From assembly GCA_943787985.1 (NCBI GenBank), contig CALSOO010000002.1:1-64000 (forward strand): a stretch of 64,000 bases of DNA, written 5' to 3'. The translations under genes and the position numbers were made by a program. The stretch is from an uncultured Paracoccaceae bacterium. Lineage in GTDB: Bacteria; Pseudomonadota; Alphaproteobacteria; Rhodobacterales; Rhodobacteraceae. The notes beneath the pieces are model-generated. The model made no database searches, was not told the DNA's origin, and saw only the letters and a list, made by a program, of their open reading frames with translations. Below, in pieces: positions 34,773 through 44,108 of this stretch (positions within the stretch are counted from its first letter, which is position 1; the number at the start of each line of letters is the position of its first letter).

Positions 34773-37099
34773 GTTTTGCCTCCGGTCAGCGCCTCTGGAT
34801 TTCTGATCCAGATATCACGCTGCGCATATGGAATTTCGATCCCGTCCGCGACAAAGCGCTCCGCAATCTGGTGGTTCATTTCGCTCTTTACGGAGAGCAT
34901 CCAATTCACGTCGCGCAGAATAACCCTGATTTCAAAGTCCAGCGAGTCCGCACCAAACCCCGAAAACACCACGCTCGGTGCAGGATTGGCCAAGACCATC
35001 GGGTGCGCGGACGCGATTTCCCGCAAGATTTGTTCGATCAGGCGCGTGTCGGATCCATAGGCCACACCGACAGGCACGATCAGGCGCCCGATGGTATTAC
35101 CACGGGTGTAGTTTGTAACCGTGCCGCTGACCAGATCGGCATTCGGGACGATAACATCAGAGCGGTCAAAGGTTTCAATTCGGGTGGAGCGCACCGAGAT
35201 ATCGCGCACATAGCCCATCTGGCCTCCAACCTCGATCCAATCCCCTTCGGAGATGGGCCTTTCGATCAGCAGAATGATGCCAGACACAAAGTTGGATACG
35301 ATGTTCTGCAGACCGAAACCGATCCCGACCGACAAGGCACCCGCGACGATCGCAAGCGAGGAGAGATCGATCCCTGCGGCTGTGATCGCGACAAGAGCGG
35401 CCAGAAATATCCCAACGTAGCCAAGTCCGGACACCATCGCGACTTGACCACCGGGATCAATTTTTGTCTTGGGCAAAACGTTGTTCTTCATCGTGCTTTG
35501 CACGGCACGTGTCAGGAAGTAACCGATCATGAACACGACGATCAGCGTAAAGAAACTGCCCGGGCTGATGGTCGTATCGCCAATGGCAATACCAGTGCGA
35601 AAGCGGGCCCAAAGCTCGGTCAGGTCTGTCAGGCGTGCCCCCCAGATCAGCGCAAAGACAGGCAGCGTCATGATCAGCAAGCCAAAATTCAAGAGCGTGG
35701 GAAGCAGTGCCTCTGAAGGGTTCGTATCGCGCATCAGAAACGCGAAAAAGTCGCGAACGGCTTCTTGCAATTGCGTCAAAGCACCAAGCAAGGCGAGGGA
35801 CAGAACCGTCGGGTAGATCAACGCCAATGCAGCGCCAGAATAGCCGACAATGGCAAGCAAGGGCGCAAGAAGTCCTATGCCCATGCAGGCCTTGGAAATC
35901 AGGGGAATAAGTTGCCCGCGGTATCCGCTGACCGAAGACAGCGTGCTTTTTGTGCCATCGTGTTTGCGCAAAATCTGTCCGATGCGGAACACAATGAGGC
36001 TTGTGACAAGGATGAGCGGAAAGTCCAATACCGCTGTTGTTTCGAGGCCAAACCGATCGAAGTCGCTCAATTTCTCCAGAACAAACCGCGCGGCCACAAA
36101 CCCTCCCAGAAGCATGGCGTACAACCGCCCTTCCCAGCGGCGCCGCTCAGACAGGCCAAGTGGCGTTTCAACATCCACAGAGCGTGGGAAAATGCGGCTC
36201 CCAAGCCAGCGTGCCGAAAAGACAATGACACCAACAACCGGCACGGAATTGATCAAAAGATCGCCGCGCGGGCCAAACAATCCCGTTACGTCAACAGCGC
36301 GCATCAGTGCGACCAGCCCAAGGATCGGCAGCACAATCTGCCCCAAGGATATGACAAATCCTGTAAAGCCGGCACTGGCTTTCGTCTCACGGGCCTGAAT
36401 GCGCATGGCAAGGGCTTCGCTCCAACTGCGGGCGCGCAGCAAAAGAACGCCGGCAATAGCAAGCAAAACAAGGATCAAAGGCAGATTGTTTTGAGCCTCA
36501 AGCCGGCGCGACGGGTTGCTCCATGCGGTAGAGACGCCAGACACTGTGCCGGTGACGCTTGATTTGAGGTCTTGCCATGCAGGGCGCCAAAGGTGCGGGC
36601 TGACAGGCGATGGGCCTTTGCGCAGGAACTCATCCGCCTGACGTGCGCGGATGATTTTGTCGATCTCGCTAATAAGCCCGTTTGAACGGCTAAACGCTTC
36701 TTCGGCAGTGCGGCGCGGTGTGGTGAGCACTTCAAGTTGCGTGTTTAATTCTGTGCGCCTTGCTGCAATTTCAGCGGCTTCGGTGGCCCCGTCTGCCGGT
36801 ACGGGCCCAAGTGCGGCAACCTGTTCGTTCAACGTTTTGATACGGCTTTGATTGACCGAAAGTTGGGATTGGAACTGTGTGCGCCATCCGACGACATCTG
36901 CACGCAAGTTCCCGAACGCCTCGTCCGATGCGCGCCCCGCGCTCAAAGCCTCTTCCGCCCGTTTAGCGACCTTTTCCCAGGCGTCATAATCCGGGGCAAC
37001 GGCCTGAATGGTTTGGGCAAAAGCACCAGTTCCCAGCGCCACAGGCGCAAGAGAAAACAACGCAGAAAAACAAATTGCCCAGAACAACTTCAACATCAA
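34769..37099 (-). CDS. MscS-family mechanosensitive channel with DUF3772-type N-terminus
   Basis: Protein of 776 residues. A signal peptide (LFSLAPVALGTGAFAQ) is followed by a periplasmic helical region of about 130 residues, then some ten membrane helices. The MscS core is at residues 560-760, with the pore-lining helix (LSIVAGALSVGIGFGLQNIV) and the beta domain (ISEGDWIEVGGQMGYVRDIS). It resembles KefA/MscK-sized channels that release solutes on osmotic downshock. It is overlap-coupled on both sides. Confidence 0.9.
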   Translation of the reverse strand: MMLKLFWAICFSALFSLAPVALGTGAFAQTIQAVAPDYDAWEKVAKRAEEALSAGRASDEAFGNLRADVVGWRTQFQSQLSVNQSRIKTLNEQVAALGPVPADGATEAAEIAARRTELNTQLEVLTTPRRTAEEAFSRSNGLISEIDKIIRARQADEFLRKGPSPVSPHLWRPAWQDLKSSVTGTVSGVSTAWSNPSRRLEAQNNLPLILVLLAIAGVLLLRARSWSEALAMRIQARETKASAGFTGFVISLGQIVLPILGLVALMRAVDVTGLFGPRGDLLINSVPVVGVIVFSARWLGSRIFPRSVDVETPLGLSERRRWEGRLYAMLLGGFVAARFVLEKLSDFDRFGLETTAVLDFPLILVTSLIVFRIGQILRKHDGTKSTLSSVSGYRGQLIPLISKACMGIGLLAPLLAIVGYSGAALALIYPTVLSLALLGALTQLQEAVRDFFAFLMRDTNPSEALLPTLLNFGLLIMTLPVFALIWGARLTDLTELWARFRTGIAIGDTTISPGSFFTLIVVFMIGYFLTRAVQSTMKNNVLPKTKIDPGGQVAMVSGLGYVGIFLAALVAITAAGIDLSSLAIVAGALSVGIGFGLQNIVSNFVSGIILLIERPISEGDWIEVGGQMGYVRDISVRSTRIETFDRSDVIVPNADLVSGTVTNYTRGNTIGRLIVPVGVAYGSDTRLIEQILREIASAHPMVLANPAPSVVFSGFGADSLDFEIRVILRDVNWMLSVKSEMNHQIAERFVADGIEIPYAQRDIWIRNPEALTGGKT

Positions 37100-38133
37100 A
37101 CGTCCTCGAACATGTCAGGCAATGGTGTCGCCTCTTGATCCAGCCAATCCGGAACAGGCAGCCCTTTTTCTTTCAGAAATGCAGGATTGAACAGTTTTGA
37201 CTGATAGCGCGTACCAAAATCACACAATATCGTCACGATCGTATGGCCCGGTCCCAAATCGCGGGCCAAGCGCATCGCGCCCGCAACGTTGACGCCGGAC
37301 GAGCCGCCCAAACACAGACCTTCGTGTTTCAGGATATCAAACACCACAGGCAACGCTTCACTGTCGTGAATGTTGTAGCTGAAATCAGGTTTGAACCCTT
37401 TCAGGTTCTCCGTGATGCGCACTTGTCCAATGCCTTCGTTGATTGATCCGCCGTCAGTCATTGACAGCTCGTCTTTGGTATAAAAATTATAAAGTGCGGC
37501 ACCATCCGGATCAGCCAACCCGATCTTGACGCCTTTTGGCTGCAAGACATGTGAAACTCCGGCCAAAGTTCCGCCAGACCCCACGGCACAAATGAACCCG
37601 TCAACTTTGCCACCGGTCTGCTCCCATATCTCGGGACCTGTTGTTTCGATGTGCGCTTGACGGTTGGCAACGTTGTCGAACTGGTTGGCCCAAATCGCCC
37701 CGTTTGGTTCGGTTCTGGCAAGTTCTTCGGCAAGTCTTCCGGAATAGCGTACAAAATTGTTTGGATTACGATAAGGCGCAGCAGGCACCTGAACCAACTC
37801 GGCCCCCGCCAAGCGCAACATTTCCTTCTTTTCTTCGGATTGCGTTTCGGGAATGACGATGACCGTTTTGAACCCCATTGATGCGCCGACCAACGCAAGG
37901 CCAATGCCGGTGTTGCCAGCGGTCCCCTCAACGATTGTGCCACCGGGTTTCAATGCACCGCTGGCAATCGCGTCCTTGATGATGAAGAGCGCCGCGCGAT
38001 CCTTGACAGATTGGCCCGGATTCGTGAACTCGGCCTTCCCGAGAATGGTACAGCCCGTTTCCTCGCTGGCTTTGTTCAAGCGGATCAATGGTGTTTTGCC
38101 AATGGCTTCAGACAAGTCGTTTGCGATACGCAT
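37096..38133 (-). CDS. cysK: Cysteine synthase A
   Basis: PLP-dependent O-acetylserine sulfhydrylase of 345 residues. The PLP lysine lies in PGQSVKDRAA, the substrate loop is EGTAGNTGIG, and GSGGTLAG binds phosphate. Next to trgAB, cysK forms the conserved tellurite-resistance neighbourhood described for Rhodobacter sphaeroides. It is the first gene of a coupled cysK-mscS-alaX unit. Confidence 0.93.
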   Translation of the reverse strand: MRIANDLSEAIGKTPLIRLNKASEETGCTILGKAEFTNPGQSVKDRAALFIIKDAIASGALKPGGTIVEGTAGNTGIGLALVGASMGFKTVIVIPETQSEEKKEMLRLAGAELVQVPAAPYRNPNNFVRYSGRLAEELARTEPNGAIWANQFDNVANRQAHIETTGPEIWEQTGGKVDGFICAVGSGGTLAGVSHVLQPKGVKIGLADPDGAALYNFYTKDELSMTDGGSINEGIGQVRITENLKGFKPDFSYNIHDSEALPVVFDILKHEGLCLGGSSGVNVAGAMRLARDLGPGHTIVTILCDFGTRYQSKLFNPAFLKEKGLPVPDWLDQEATPLPDMFEDV

Positions 38134-38185
38134 GATGGTCTCCGCGTTAGTGTTTCATCGAGGTGTAACGAGGCCACGACACGAC

Positions 38186-38226
38186 CACAAGTCCGCGGGC
38201 ACAAGCCGCGGGCACAAGTCCGCGGG
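38186..38226 (+). repeat. Short tandem repeat, three units
   Basis: CACAAGTCCGCGGG, CACAAGCCGCGGG, CACAAGTCCGCGGG in the gap between trgB and cysK. Each unit contains the palindrome CCGCGG. Too short for a CRISPR; it may affect transcription read-through. Confidence 0.8.
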
Positions 38227-38248
38227 GCTCGCCCAAGCGCAACATCCT

Positions 38249-39358
38249 TCAGTCTAAGGTCGCACCCTGCGCACGGTAGCGTGCGAGCCAATAGGCACAT
38301 AGAACAAGAGGGATATTTGCCACCCGTTGCTCATCCACCAACGCCATCAGATCGTCAAATGACATAACATGCGTTTTGATGTCTTCGTCTTCCGCCTCGA
38401 GACCGGAATATGTGGGCAAGTTCGCAGAAAGATCCGCCAACCCTATGTAAACATGATAAAACTCGCTAGACGTCCCTGGCGAGGGGTAGCTCTCTGCCAC
38501 AGGCAACAGCTTTTGAATGGACAGTCCGGCCTCTTCGTGCGCTTCACGCAGGGCGCATTCTTTCGGCGTCTCGCCCGGGTCCACACGGCCTGAGATAGGC
38601 TCGAGTTGCCAGGGATACGGATCACCCCGCCCGATGGGGCCAACCCGGAACTGCTCAACCAACAAAACCTGATCTCTGCGCGCATCATAGGGCAACACAA
38701 TTGCGGCATCTGTGCCGATAAAAACCGCGCGACTTAGAGTGTCAGACATACGTCCGTCAAAGCGTTCATGGTCCAGTGTCAGTACATCCAGCGCAAAATA
38801 GTCGGAATATTTGCGCTCCCGCTTGAGCACATTGACCTTGCCACGCAATGTCCCTGCCCCGTGACGGACTTCTTTCGCCATGAGTTCAGACGCGGCACGA
38901 GCACGGATCATCGGATACATCTGCACCACCTCTTGCGGGGTGCGTTCCGACATATAAAGCATCACTTCTTTCGCAGCGAGACATGTCAATTCGGCGTTTT
39001 CGCGTTCCCAAGCACGCAAGTCCCAAGGTTCACCTGCAGTCACACCTGAGACCGGTGGGAAATAGACCTGTGCCTTTTCGCCAGAACGCAACACACTAGC
39101 CTGCAAGGCATAGCCGTAACCGGATTCATAAAAATCGAGCCGCTTGATATCCGCATCATCCAAATCTGTCAGCAAAAGGCCCTCGGCATCCCTGCCTGTA
39201 GTCTTTTTGATCATCGGGAATGCGCCCTGGAGTGCCCAAAACACGCTGATGTCTGGCAATCGTGCAGGCTGCATGGCAATCGTACTGCAAGGCCGGTCCA
39301 GCACAATCTCAAGCAATGGAACATGCCGCAATGTGCCGTAAACAAAAACATGACCCAT
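38249..39358 (-). CDS. trgB: TrgB-like Nudix hydrolase with gamma-glutamylcyclotransferase-like N-terminus
   Basis: Start at MGHVFVYGTLRHVPL (39358), 4 nt after the trgA stop, giving 369 residues. The N-terminal GGCT-like fold has VYGTLRH. The C-terminal Nudix domain has GRVDPGETPKECALREAHEEAG, a full Nudix box. Such fusions are annotated as ADP-ribose pyrophosphatase-like in Rhodobacteraceae. The pair with trgA is linked to tellurite resistance in R. sphaeroides, but the substrate is not known from sequence. Confidence 0.85.
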   Translation of the reverse strand: MGHVFVYGTLRHVPLLEIVLDRPCSTIAMQPARLPDISVFWALQGAFPMIKKTTGRDAEGLLLTDLDDADIKRLDFYESGYGYALQASVLRSGEKAQVYFPPVSGVTAGEPWDLRAWERENAELTCLAAKEVMLYMSERTPQEVVQMYPMIRARAASELMAKEVRHGAGTLRGKVNVLKRERKYSDYFALDVLTLDHERFDGRMSDTLSRAVFIGTDAAIVLPYDARRDQVLLVEQFRVGPIGRGDPYPWQLEPISGRVDPGETPKECALREAHEEAGLSIQKLLPVAESYPSPGTSSEFYHVYIGLADLSANLPTYSGLEAEDEDIKTHVMSFDDLMALVDEQRVANIPLVLCAYWLARYRAQGATLD

Positions 39359-39362
39359 CAGC

Positions 39363-39803
39363 CTAACGCCAACGATGCCATGCGACTTCGGTGCAAAGTC
39401 CCGCAATGATCCCGCCCAGCACCACCACAACCGCGATTGGGACCGTCGACATGACCAGCGCATATTCCATCATGTGTTCAACAATCGAGATGATCGCCTC
39501 AAACGCACTGTCGTACCGGTTGCGCATCGCAAGGCGCAGCATTTCATTGCTGCCCTGAACAAACAATCCAAGCATGACCATAGCGATGACACCGGTAAAC
39601 CCGTTGTTGATCGCAAATGTGACACCGCGCCCGGCACGCCGCCCGACAAGGGACCAGCCGACAACAACACCCAACAGGACGTTGACGTAGGAAAAATATC
39701 CGAAATTGATATCCTCATCCATCAACGCTTTGATCATATCCGACAGGATAAACCCCAGCGCGCCCAAAAGGACCGCAGCCATCAGCTTTGCTCCATCAGG
39801 CAT
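39363..39803 (-). CDS. trgA: TrgA-family membrane protein
   Basis: Protein of 146 residues with four hydrophobic helices (LMAAVLLGALGFILSDMI, YVNVLLGVVVGWSLV, FTGVIAMVMLGLFVQG, VPIAVVVVLGGIIAGLC). The TrgA assignment rests on size, topology and position between trgB and the cfa-like gene, as in R. sphaeroides. The mechanism of tellurite protection is unclear. Confidence 0.8.
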   Translation of the reverse strand: MPDGAKLMAAVLLGALGFILSDMIKALMDEDINFGYFSYVNVLLGVVVGWSLVGRRAGRGVTFAINNGFTGVIAMVMLGLFVQGSNEMLRLAMRNRYDSAFEAIISIVEHMMEYALVMSTVPIAVVVVLGGIIAGLCTEVAWHRWR

Positions 39804-39827
39804 CTTGGCGCTCGTAAAGTGTATACA

Positions 39828-41042
39828 TTAGAAAGGTCTTTTAATGGTGATCTGCGTTACGTCACAGTTGGCACTTTCAAAGGTCGAGGCGCAAGAGGTG
39901 AGATAAAAATTCCACATCCGTCGAAACCGCTCATCAAACCCCATTTCAGCGATCTGATCCCATTTTTCATTAAACGTCTCGTGCCAGCGGCGCAGCGAGA
40001 TGTTGTAGCTTTGACCAAATTCGACGGACCGAACGACGGCAAGACCTGATTTGACCACCTGCTCGCGCAGTGCTGTCGGACTGGGCAACATACCCCCTGG
40101 AAAGATGTATTTCTGGATGAAATCAACACCCCGTTTGTACACATCCCAACGACGGTCTGTGACGGTAATGATCTGCAACGTCGCGTTTGCACCAGGCTTC
40201 AGCCGCTCGCGAACTGTATCGAAATATACGGGCCAGTATTTTTCGCCCACGGCTTCGAACATTTCGATACTGGCGATCCCGTCATAGACCCCCTCTTCGT
40301 CGCGGTAATCCTGCAACTTGAAGTCAACAAGATCCAAAAGACCTGCCTTTTCAATGCGTTCTTGAGCGTACTTAAACTGCTCTTCACTGATCGTAAGCCC
40401 AGTGACACGCAACCCCCGCTCTTTGGCCGCGTACTCCGCAAAGCCACCCCAGCCACAGCCTATTTCCAGCACATGATCGCCCGCTTTGACACCCATCTGA
40501 TCCACCATGGATGCGTATTTGGCCGTTTGTGCCGCCTCATGGCTCTCCTGCCCTGTCTCGAAAAGAGCCGAGGAATAGGTCATCGTTTCATCAAGCCAAA
40601 GGCCGTAAAATTCATTCCCCAAATCATAGTGATATGAGATGTTCTTGCGTGCTTGCTCTTTGTGGTTGCGTTGCAGCCAGAAACGGAAATTCTCGAATGC
40701 GCGCACCAAGCCCATGCCCGGAAACCCGTCATAAATCCCTTCATTGTCGGCGTGAATCAAATCCATAAATGCCTGCAAATCCGGCGTGCTCCACCATTCA
40801 TCAAGGTATGCATCACAAAACCCCAGGTCGCCTTCACGAATGAGGCGTCCAAATATTTCCGGATTGTGAATCACCAATTCAGCGATTGGACCCGGATTCT
40901 TGCCCTCAGCACGGAACTTGCGCCCATCGGGCAAAACAAAATCCAGTCGACCGTTGTTCATGTCCTGAACCATGGCAAAAACACGACCGAAGTAGCGGGG
41001 CAAATCACGCTGCCCGTCAAGTGAAGTTAAGATCATGCGCAC
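39828..41042 (-). CDS. Cyclopropane-fatty-acid synthase family methyltransferase
   Basis: Protein of 404 residues. The SAM motif VLEIGCGWGGFAEYAA is preceded by SYHYDLGNEFYGLWLDETMT, and IASIEMFEAVGEKYW and the C-terminal YNISLRRWH block are typical of Cfa. It adds a methylene bridge to unsaturated membrane phospholipid chains. It lies 24 bp upstream of trgA and may share its transcript. Confidence 0.9.
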   Translation of the reverse strand: MRMILTSLDGQRDLPRYFGRVFAMVQDMNNGRLDFVLPDGRKFRAEGKNPGPIAELVIHNPEIFGRLIREGDLGFCDAYLDEWWSTPDLQAFMDLIHADNEGIYDGFPGMGLVRAFENFRFWLQRNHKEQARKNISYHYDLGNEFYGLWLDETMTYSSALFETGQESHEAAQTAKYASMVDQMGVKAGDHVLEIGCGWGGFAEYAAKERGLRVTGLTISEEQFKYAQERIEKAGLLDLVDFKLQDYRDEEGVYDGIASIEMFEAVGEKYWPVYFDTVRERLKPGANATLQIITVTDRRWDVYKRGVDFIQKYIFPGGMLPSPTALREQVVKSGLAVVRSVEFGQSYNISLRRWHETFNEKWDQIAEMGFDERFRRMWNFYLTSCASTFESANCDVTQITIKRPF

Positions 41043-41129
41043 TCCCCGTTCGCAGCAGTGTAAATTTAAACTGACACACTTCGCAACGCAAGCGTTTGAG
41101 GGTCACATTCAGGTTAAAAGCTTCTTTTC

Positions 41130-41246
41130 TCATAGGGACTTACACCAAACGGCTCTTGTCCACGTTTTCAGACCATATGCGCGGATTTCGAGCCAAGGTG
41201 CGGTGATTTTTGTGCAGTATAAATCATCATTGAAGTGCATCGTCAT
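41130..41246 (-). CDS. Possible small protein between phr and cfa
   Basis: ATG at 41246, with GGAGG 9-13 nt before it; 38 residues (MTMHFNDDLYCTKITAPWLE...). It lies in the 240-bp gap between two same-strand genes. The good ribosome site is the only argument; the product has no recognised relatives. Confidence 0.3.
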   Translation of the reverse strand: MTMHFNDDLYCTKITAPWLEIRAYGLKTWTRAVWCKSL

Positions 41247-41286
41247 GGCGCTGCCCTCCACGACAGGCGCCTGCGCGCAGCACACC

Positions 41287-42705
41287 TCAAAACCCGCGGT
41301 TTTCATATGCACCAAGTGCCCGCTTGCGCCCTTCGTCAGCTGGCACAACCGGTGCTGGATAAGCGTCACTTGGGCTCAAGTCCCACGCCCTTGGAATGGC
41401 AGCAAAATATGACAATGCATCGTCATGTTGACGCCCTCGCCCTTCCGCGATCCAGCGGCTCACGTAGTCACGCTGCTTGTCGAATTTATCAAGCTGTGTC
41501 ACCGGATTGAACACGCGGAAATAGGGCGTTGCATCGGGTCCGGACCCTGCCGACCACTGCCAGCCCATCGCATTTGCCGCGGGGTCCCAATCAATCAGGC
41601 AGTCCTCGAACCACTTTTGCCCGACTTTCCAGTCTGTCAGCAAATGTTTGGTCAAGTAGCTCGCCACAATCATTCTGCCGCGGTTGTGCATCCGGCCTGT
41701 GACATACATTTCGCGCATTGCGGCGTCGACGAACTGAATCCCGGTGCGCCCCTGCTTCCACGCTATAACCTCTGCTGTGTCGTCGCGGTTCCACGGAAAC
41801 GCATCCCAGCCTTCCTTCCAGTTTTGGTCCAGAATGCGCGGCGTATGATGCATCAGATGATACGCAAACTCGCGCCATACCAATTCCTTCAGGAAAACTT
41901 CTGCCCCCGACTTCCCTTCGTGGCGTGCCCGCATGCCTGCGTGCCAACATTGGTGGGGGCTTATTTCGCCCAAAGCGAGGTTTTCACTCAAGTTGGATGT
42001 GCCGTCTTTCCACGGCTGATCGCGCCCTTCAACGTAGCCTGCGACCAACCGGTCAATGAAGTACCCCAACCGCTCTTGCGCCGCCGCCTCGCCCAAACGC
42101 ACGTGTGGGCGCACAATATCCGCGCCGCGCCGCATGGCGTGCCCCAGCTCCCAGTCCGCGAGGGCTTCGCTGGACGGCCAAGTCGGTGGAGCCGCCAAAT
42201 CTGCGGGGGCGGGCAATGGCGCTTCCACGTCCGTCAGTTTCACGCGGTTCCAAAATGGCGTGTAGACTTTGTAAAATCCGCCTGTTTTTGTCTCGACCGT
42301 CCAGGGCTCGAACATGAGGTGACCGCCAAAGCTTTTGGCCTCCACATCTATTGCTTTCAGCGCACCTTTGACCTCGGTGTCGCGCGCGATCGCTTGCGGA
42401 TCATACAGACGCGACCAGTAGACAGCCCCCGCCCCTGTTTCACGCACCAATGATTGCAGCACGTCCAGCGCATTCCCTGTGCGTAGGATCAGACCGCTGC
42501 CGTGTTTTTCCAACTGGGTCTTCAGGTGCTCGACCCCCAACCCTAATCGCCACTTGGGCGCGGCGCCGAGCGTGGACACACTGTCGTCATTGATGAACAC
42601 AGGTATCACAGGCGCACCCCGCGCCGCCGCCGCAGTCAGAGCCGCGTGGTCACTCAGGCGCAGGTCACGTCGAAACCACACCAATGTCGGGGAAAGCTTG
42701 CTCAT
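41287..42705 (-). CDS. phr: Deoxyribodipyrimidine photolyase
   Basis: Protein of 472 residues. The N-terminal DNA photolyase domain (LVWFRRDLRLSDHAAL) is followed by the FAD-binding domain with TSNLSENLALGEISPHQCWH, WREFAYHLMHHTP, FVDAAMREMYVTGRMHNRGR and WDPAANAMGWQWSAGSGPDA. It repairs UV-induced cyclobutane dimers with blue light. The neighbourhood phr-cfa-trgA-trgB-cysK is conserved in Rhodobacteraceae. Confidence 0.95.
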   Translation of the reverse strand: MSKLSPTLVWFRRDLRLSDHAALTAAAARGAPVIPVFINDDSVSTLGAAPKWRLGLGVEHLKTQLEKHGSGLILRTGNALDVLQSLVRETGAGAVYWSRLYDPQAIARDTEVKGALKAIDVEAKSFGGHLMFEPWTVETKTGGFYKVYTPFWNRVKLTDVEAPLPAPADLAAPPTWPSSEALADWELGHAMRRGADIVRPHVRLGEAAAQERLGYFIDRLVAGYVEGRDQPWKDGTSNLSENLALGEISPHQCWHAGMRARHEGKSGAEVFLKELVWREFAYHLMHHTPRILDQNWKEGWDAFPWNRDDTAEVIAWKQGRTGIQFVDAAMREMYVTGRMHNRGRMIVASYLTKHLLTDWKVGQKWFEDCLIDWDPAANAMGWQWSAGSGPDATPYFRVFNPVTQLDKFDKQRDYVSRWIAEGRGRQHDDALSYFAAIPRAWDLSPSDAYPAPVVPADEGRKRALGAYENRGF

Positions 42706-42779
42706 CAGGTCCTCGGATGTCTGTCTTTACATAGGGGTACGCAGGGGACGCGCGCTCGGATCACGCGTAACCTATTAGA

Positions 42780-44009
42780 TTACGCCAAGACATCATCCAA
42801 AGCGTTCAAAAGCTGATCTACTTCTGCTTTTGATGTGTAATGCGTGAAACTCAGGCGCAAAACGCCGTGATTTTCGACGTCCACCCCCATCGCGCCCAAA
42901 GCCCTAAGTGCATAGAAATCACCGCCCCCCGCCATGACGCCATGCGCGCTCAGACGTTGCGCAACCGGCTCGGCCGCAGCGTTCAGCGCAAGCGCCACAG
43001 TTGGCGCGCGCACGGCTGCATCCGATGGACCGATCAACCGCACCGAATTGCGTGCGGACACTGCATCCAGCACAGGCTGCAACAGTTCTACTTCACGTGC
43101 GCGCATCAAGTCATGCACCACTTGGCCCCGCTGCGTGCAGTGGCATGACCACCCGCGTGGTGCGCATAAAGTGCATCCACATAATCCGCCATACCAGCGC
43201 AGGCGGCTTGCTGGGCATGATCCTCACCTGCTGGGGTGAAGCGCTTGTACAGCTTGTCCGCATTGAAGTAATGCCCCTGATTGGGCAACAACATCCCCAA
43301 GGGGCGGCGGATCACCATCATCCCCTGGTGCGGGCCGTAGGTCTTGTAAGAGGAAAACAAATAGATATCGGGCCCAAGACTGCCTACATCCGGAAAGCCG
43401 TGCGGCGCGTACGACACCCCGTCAACACAGACAAACGCGCCTGCAGCATGTGCCAGCGCAGTGATTTCCACCACAGGATTGATGTGGCCCACCACGTTGG
43501 AGCAATGCGGGAAACACACCAGTCGTACGTTTTCATCCAACATGTTCTTCAAGATCTTGCGGGTTGAGGATGCCCGTTTCAGGATCTATCCGCCACTCGC
43601 GCACGTCAATGCCGCGCTCTGCCAACCGGCGCCAAGGGCCCGTGTTGGCCTCGTGATCCTGATTAGTGACAATGATTGCCTCTCCGGGTTTTAGAAACTG
43701 TCCAAAGGCTTGGGATAAAACATATGTATTCTGGGTCGTAGACGGTCCAAAGCTGAGCTCTTCCTCTTCCACCCCAAGGATCGCAGACATGCGCGTGCGG
43801 GCCTCGTCCATCTCTGCACCGCCCTGTCGACTTGCGGCATACGGCGCATAAGGTTGCACTTTGCGCTGGGTGTAGAACCGCGTCAGACGATCAATTACCG
43901 CACCGCACGTGTATGACCCACCTGCATTCTCGAAAAAGGCTTGGCCTTGCAATGCAGGTTCCGCAAATGCTGGAAACTGCTGACGCACAAAGTCGATATC
44001 CAAAGACAT
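42780..44009 (-). pseudogene. Class V aminotransferase / cysteine desulfurase-like protein, two frameshifts
   Basis: From ATG 44009 (MSLDIDFVRQQFPAF) the first 160 codons show NAGGSYTCGAVIDRL and STTQNTYVLSQAFG. An indel near 43550 shifts to NMLDENVRLVCFPHCSNVVG and the PLP-lysine region (LFSSYKTYGPHQG). A second indel near 43120 shifts to the C-terminal domain (TVALALNAAAEPVAQRLSAH), ending at 42780. All family blocks survive, so decay is recent or the indels are sequence errors. Confidence 0.8.
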
Positions 44010-44033
44010 GATGAAGCCCCTCCGCCCGAAAAA

Positions 44034-44073
44034 GAAAAAGGCCCCGACCATCACTGATCGGGACCCCTTTATG
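44034..44073. terminator. Rho-independent terminator after the BCCT gene
   Basis: A near-perfect stem of GGGGTCCCGATC with GGTCGGGGCC around a short loop, followed on the minus strand by a T-run (A-run at 44031-44039). It separates the BCCT gene from the aminotransferase. Confidence 0.8.
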
Positions 44074-44108
44074 CTACCTCAGTCACCCCGAAAGGCAAGG
44101 CGATAGTG

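Noticed and set aside
35765..36562. 265-codon plus-strand frame within the mscS-like gene
   Set aside because: Antisense shadow; Arg/Gln-rich with no domain.
38186..38226. Possible CRISPR-like repeats
   Set aside because: Only three units without spacers and no cas genes; a simple tandem repeat.
41425..42453. 342-codon plus-strand frame within phr
   Set aside because: Antisense to an intact photolyase with complete motifs.
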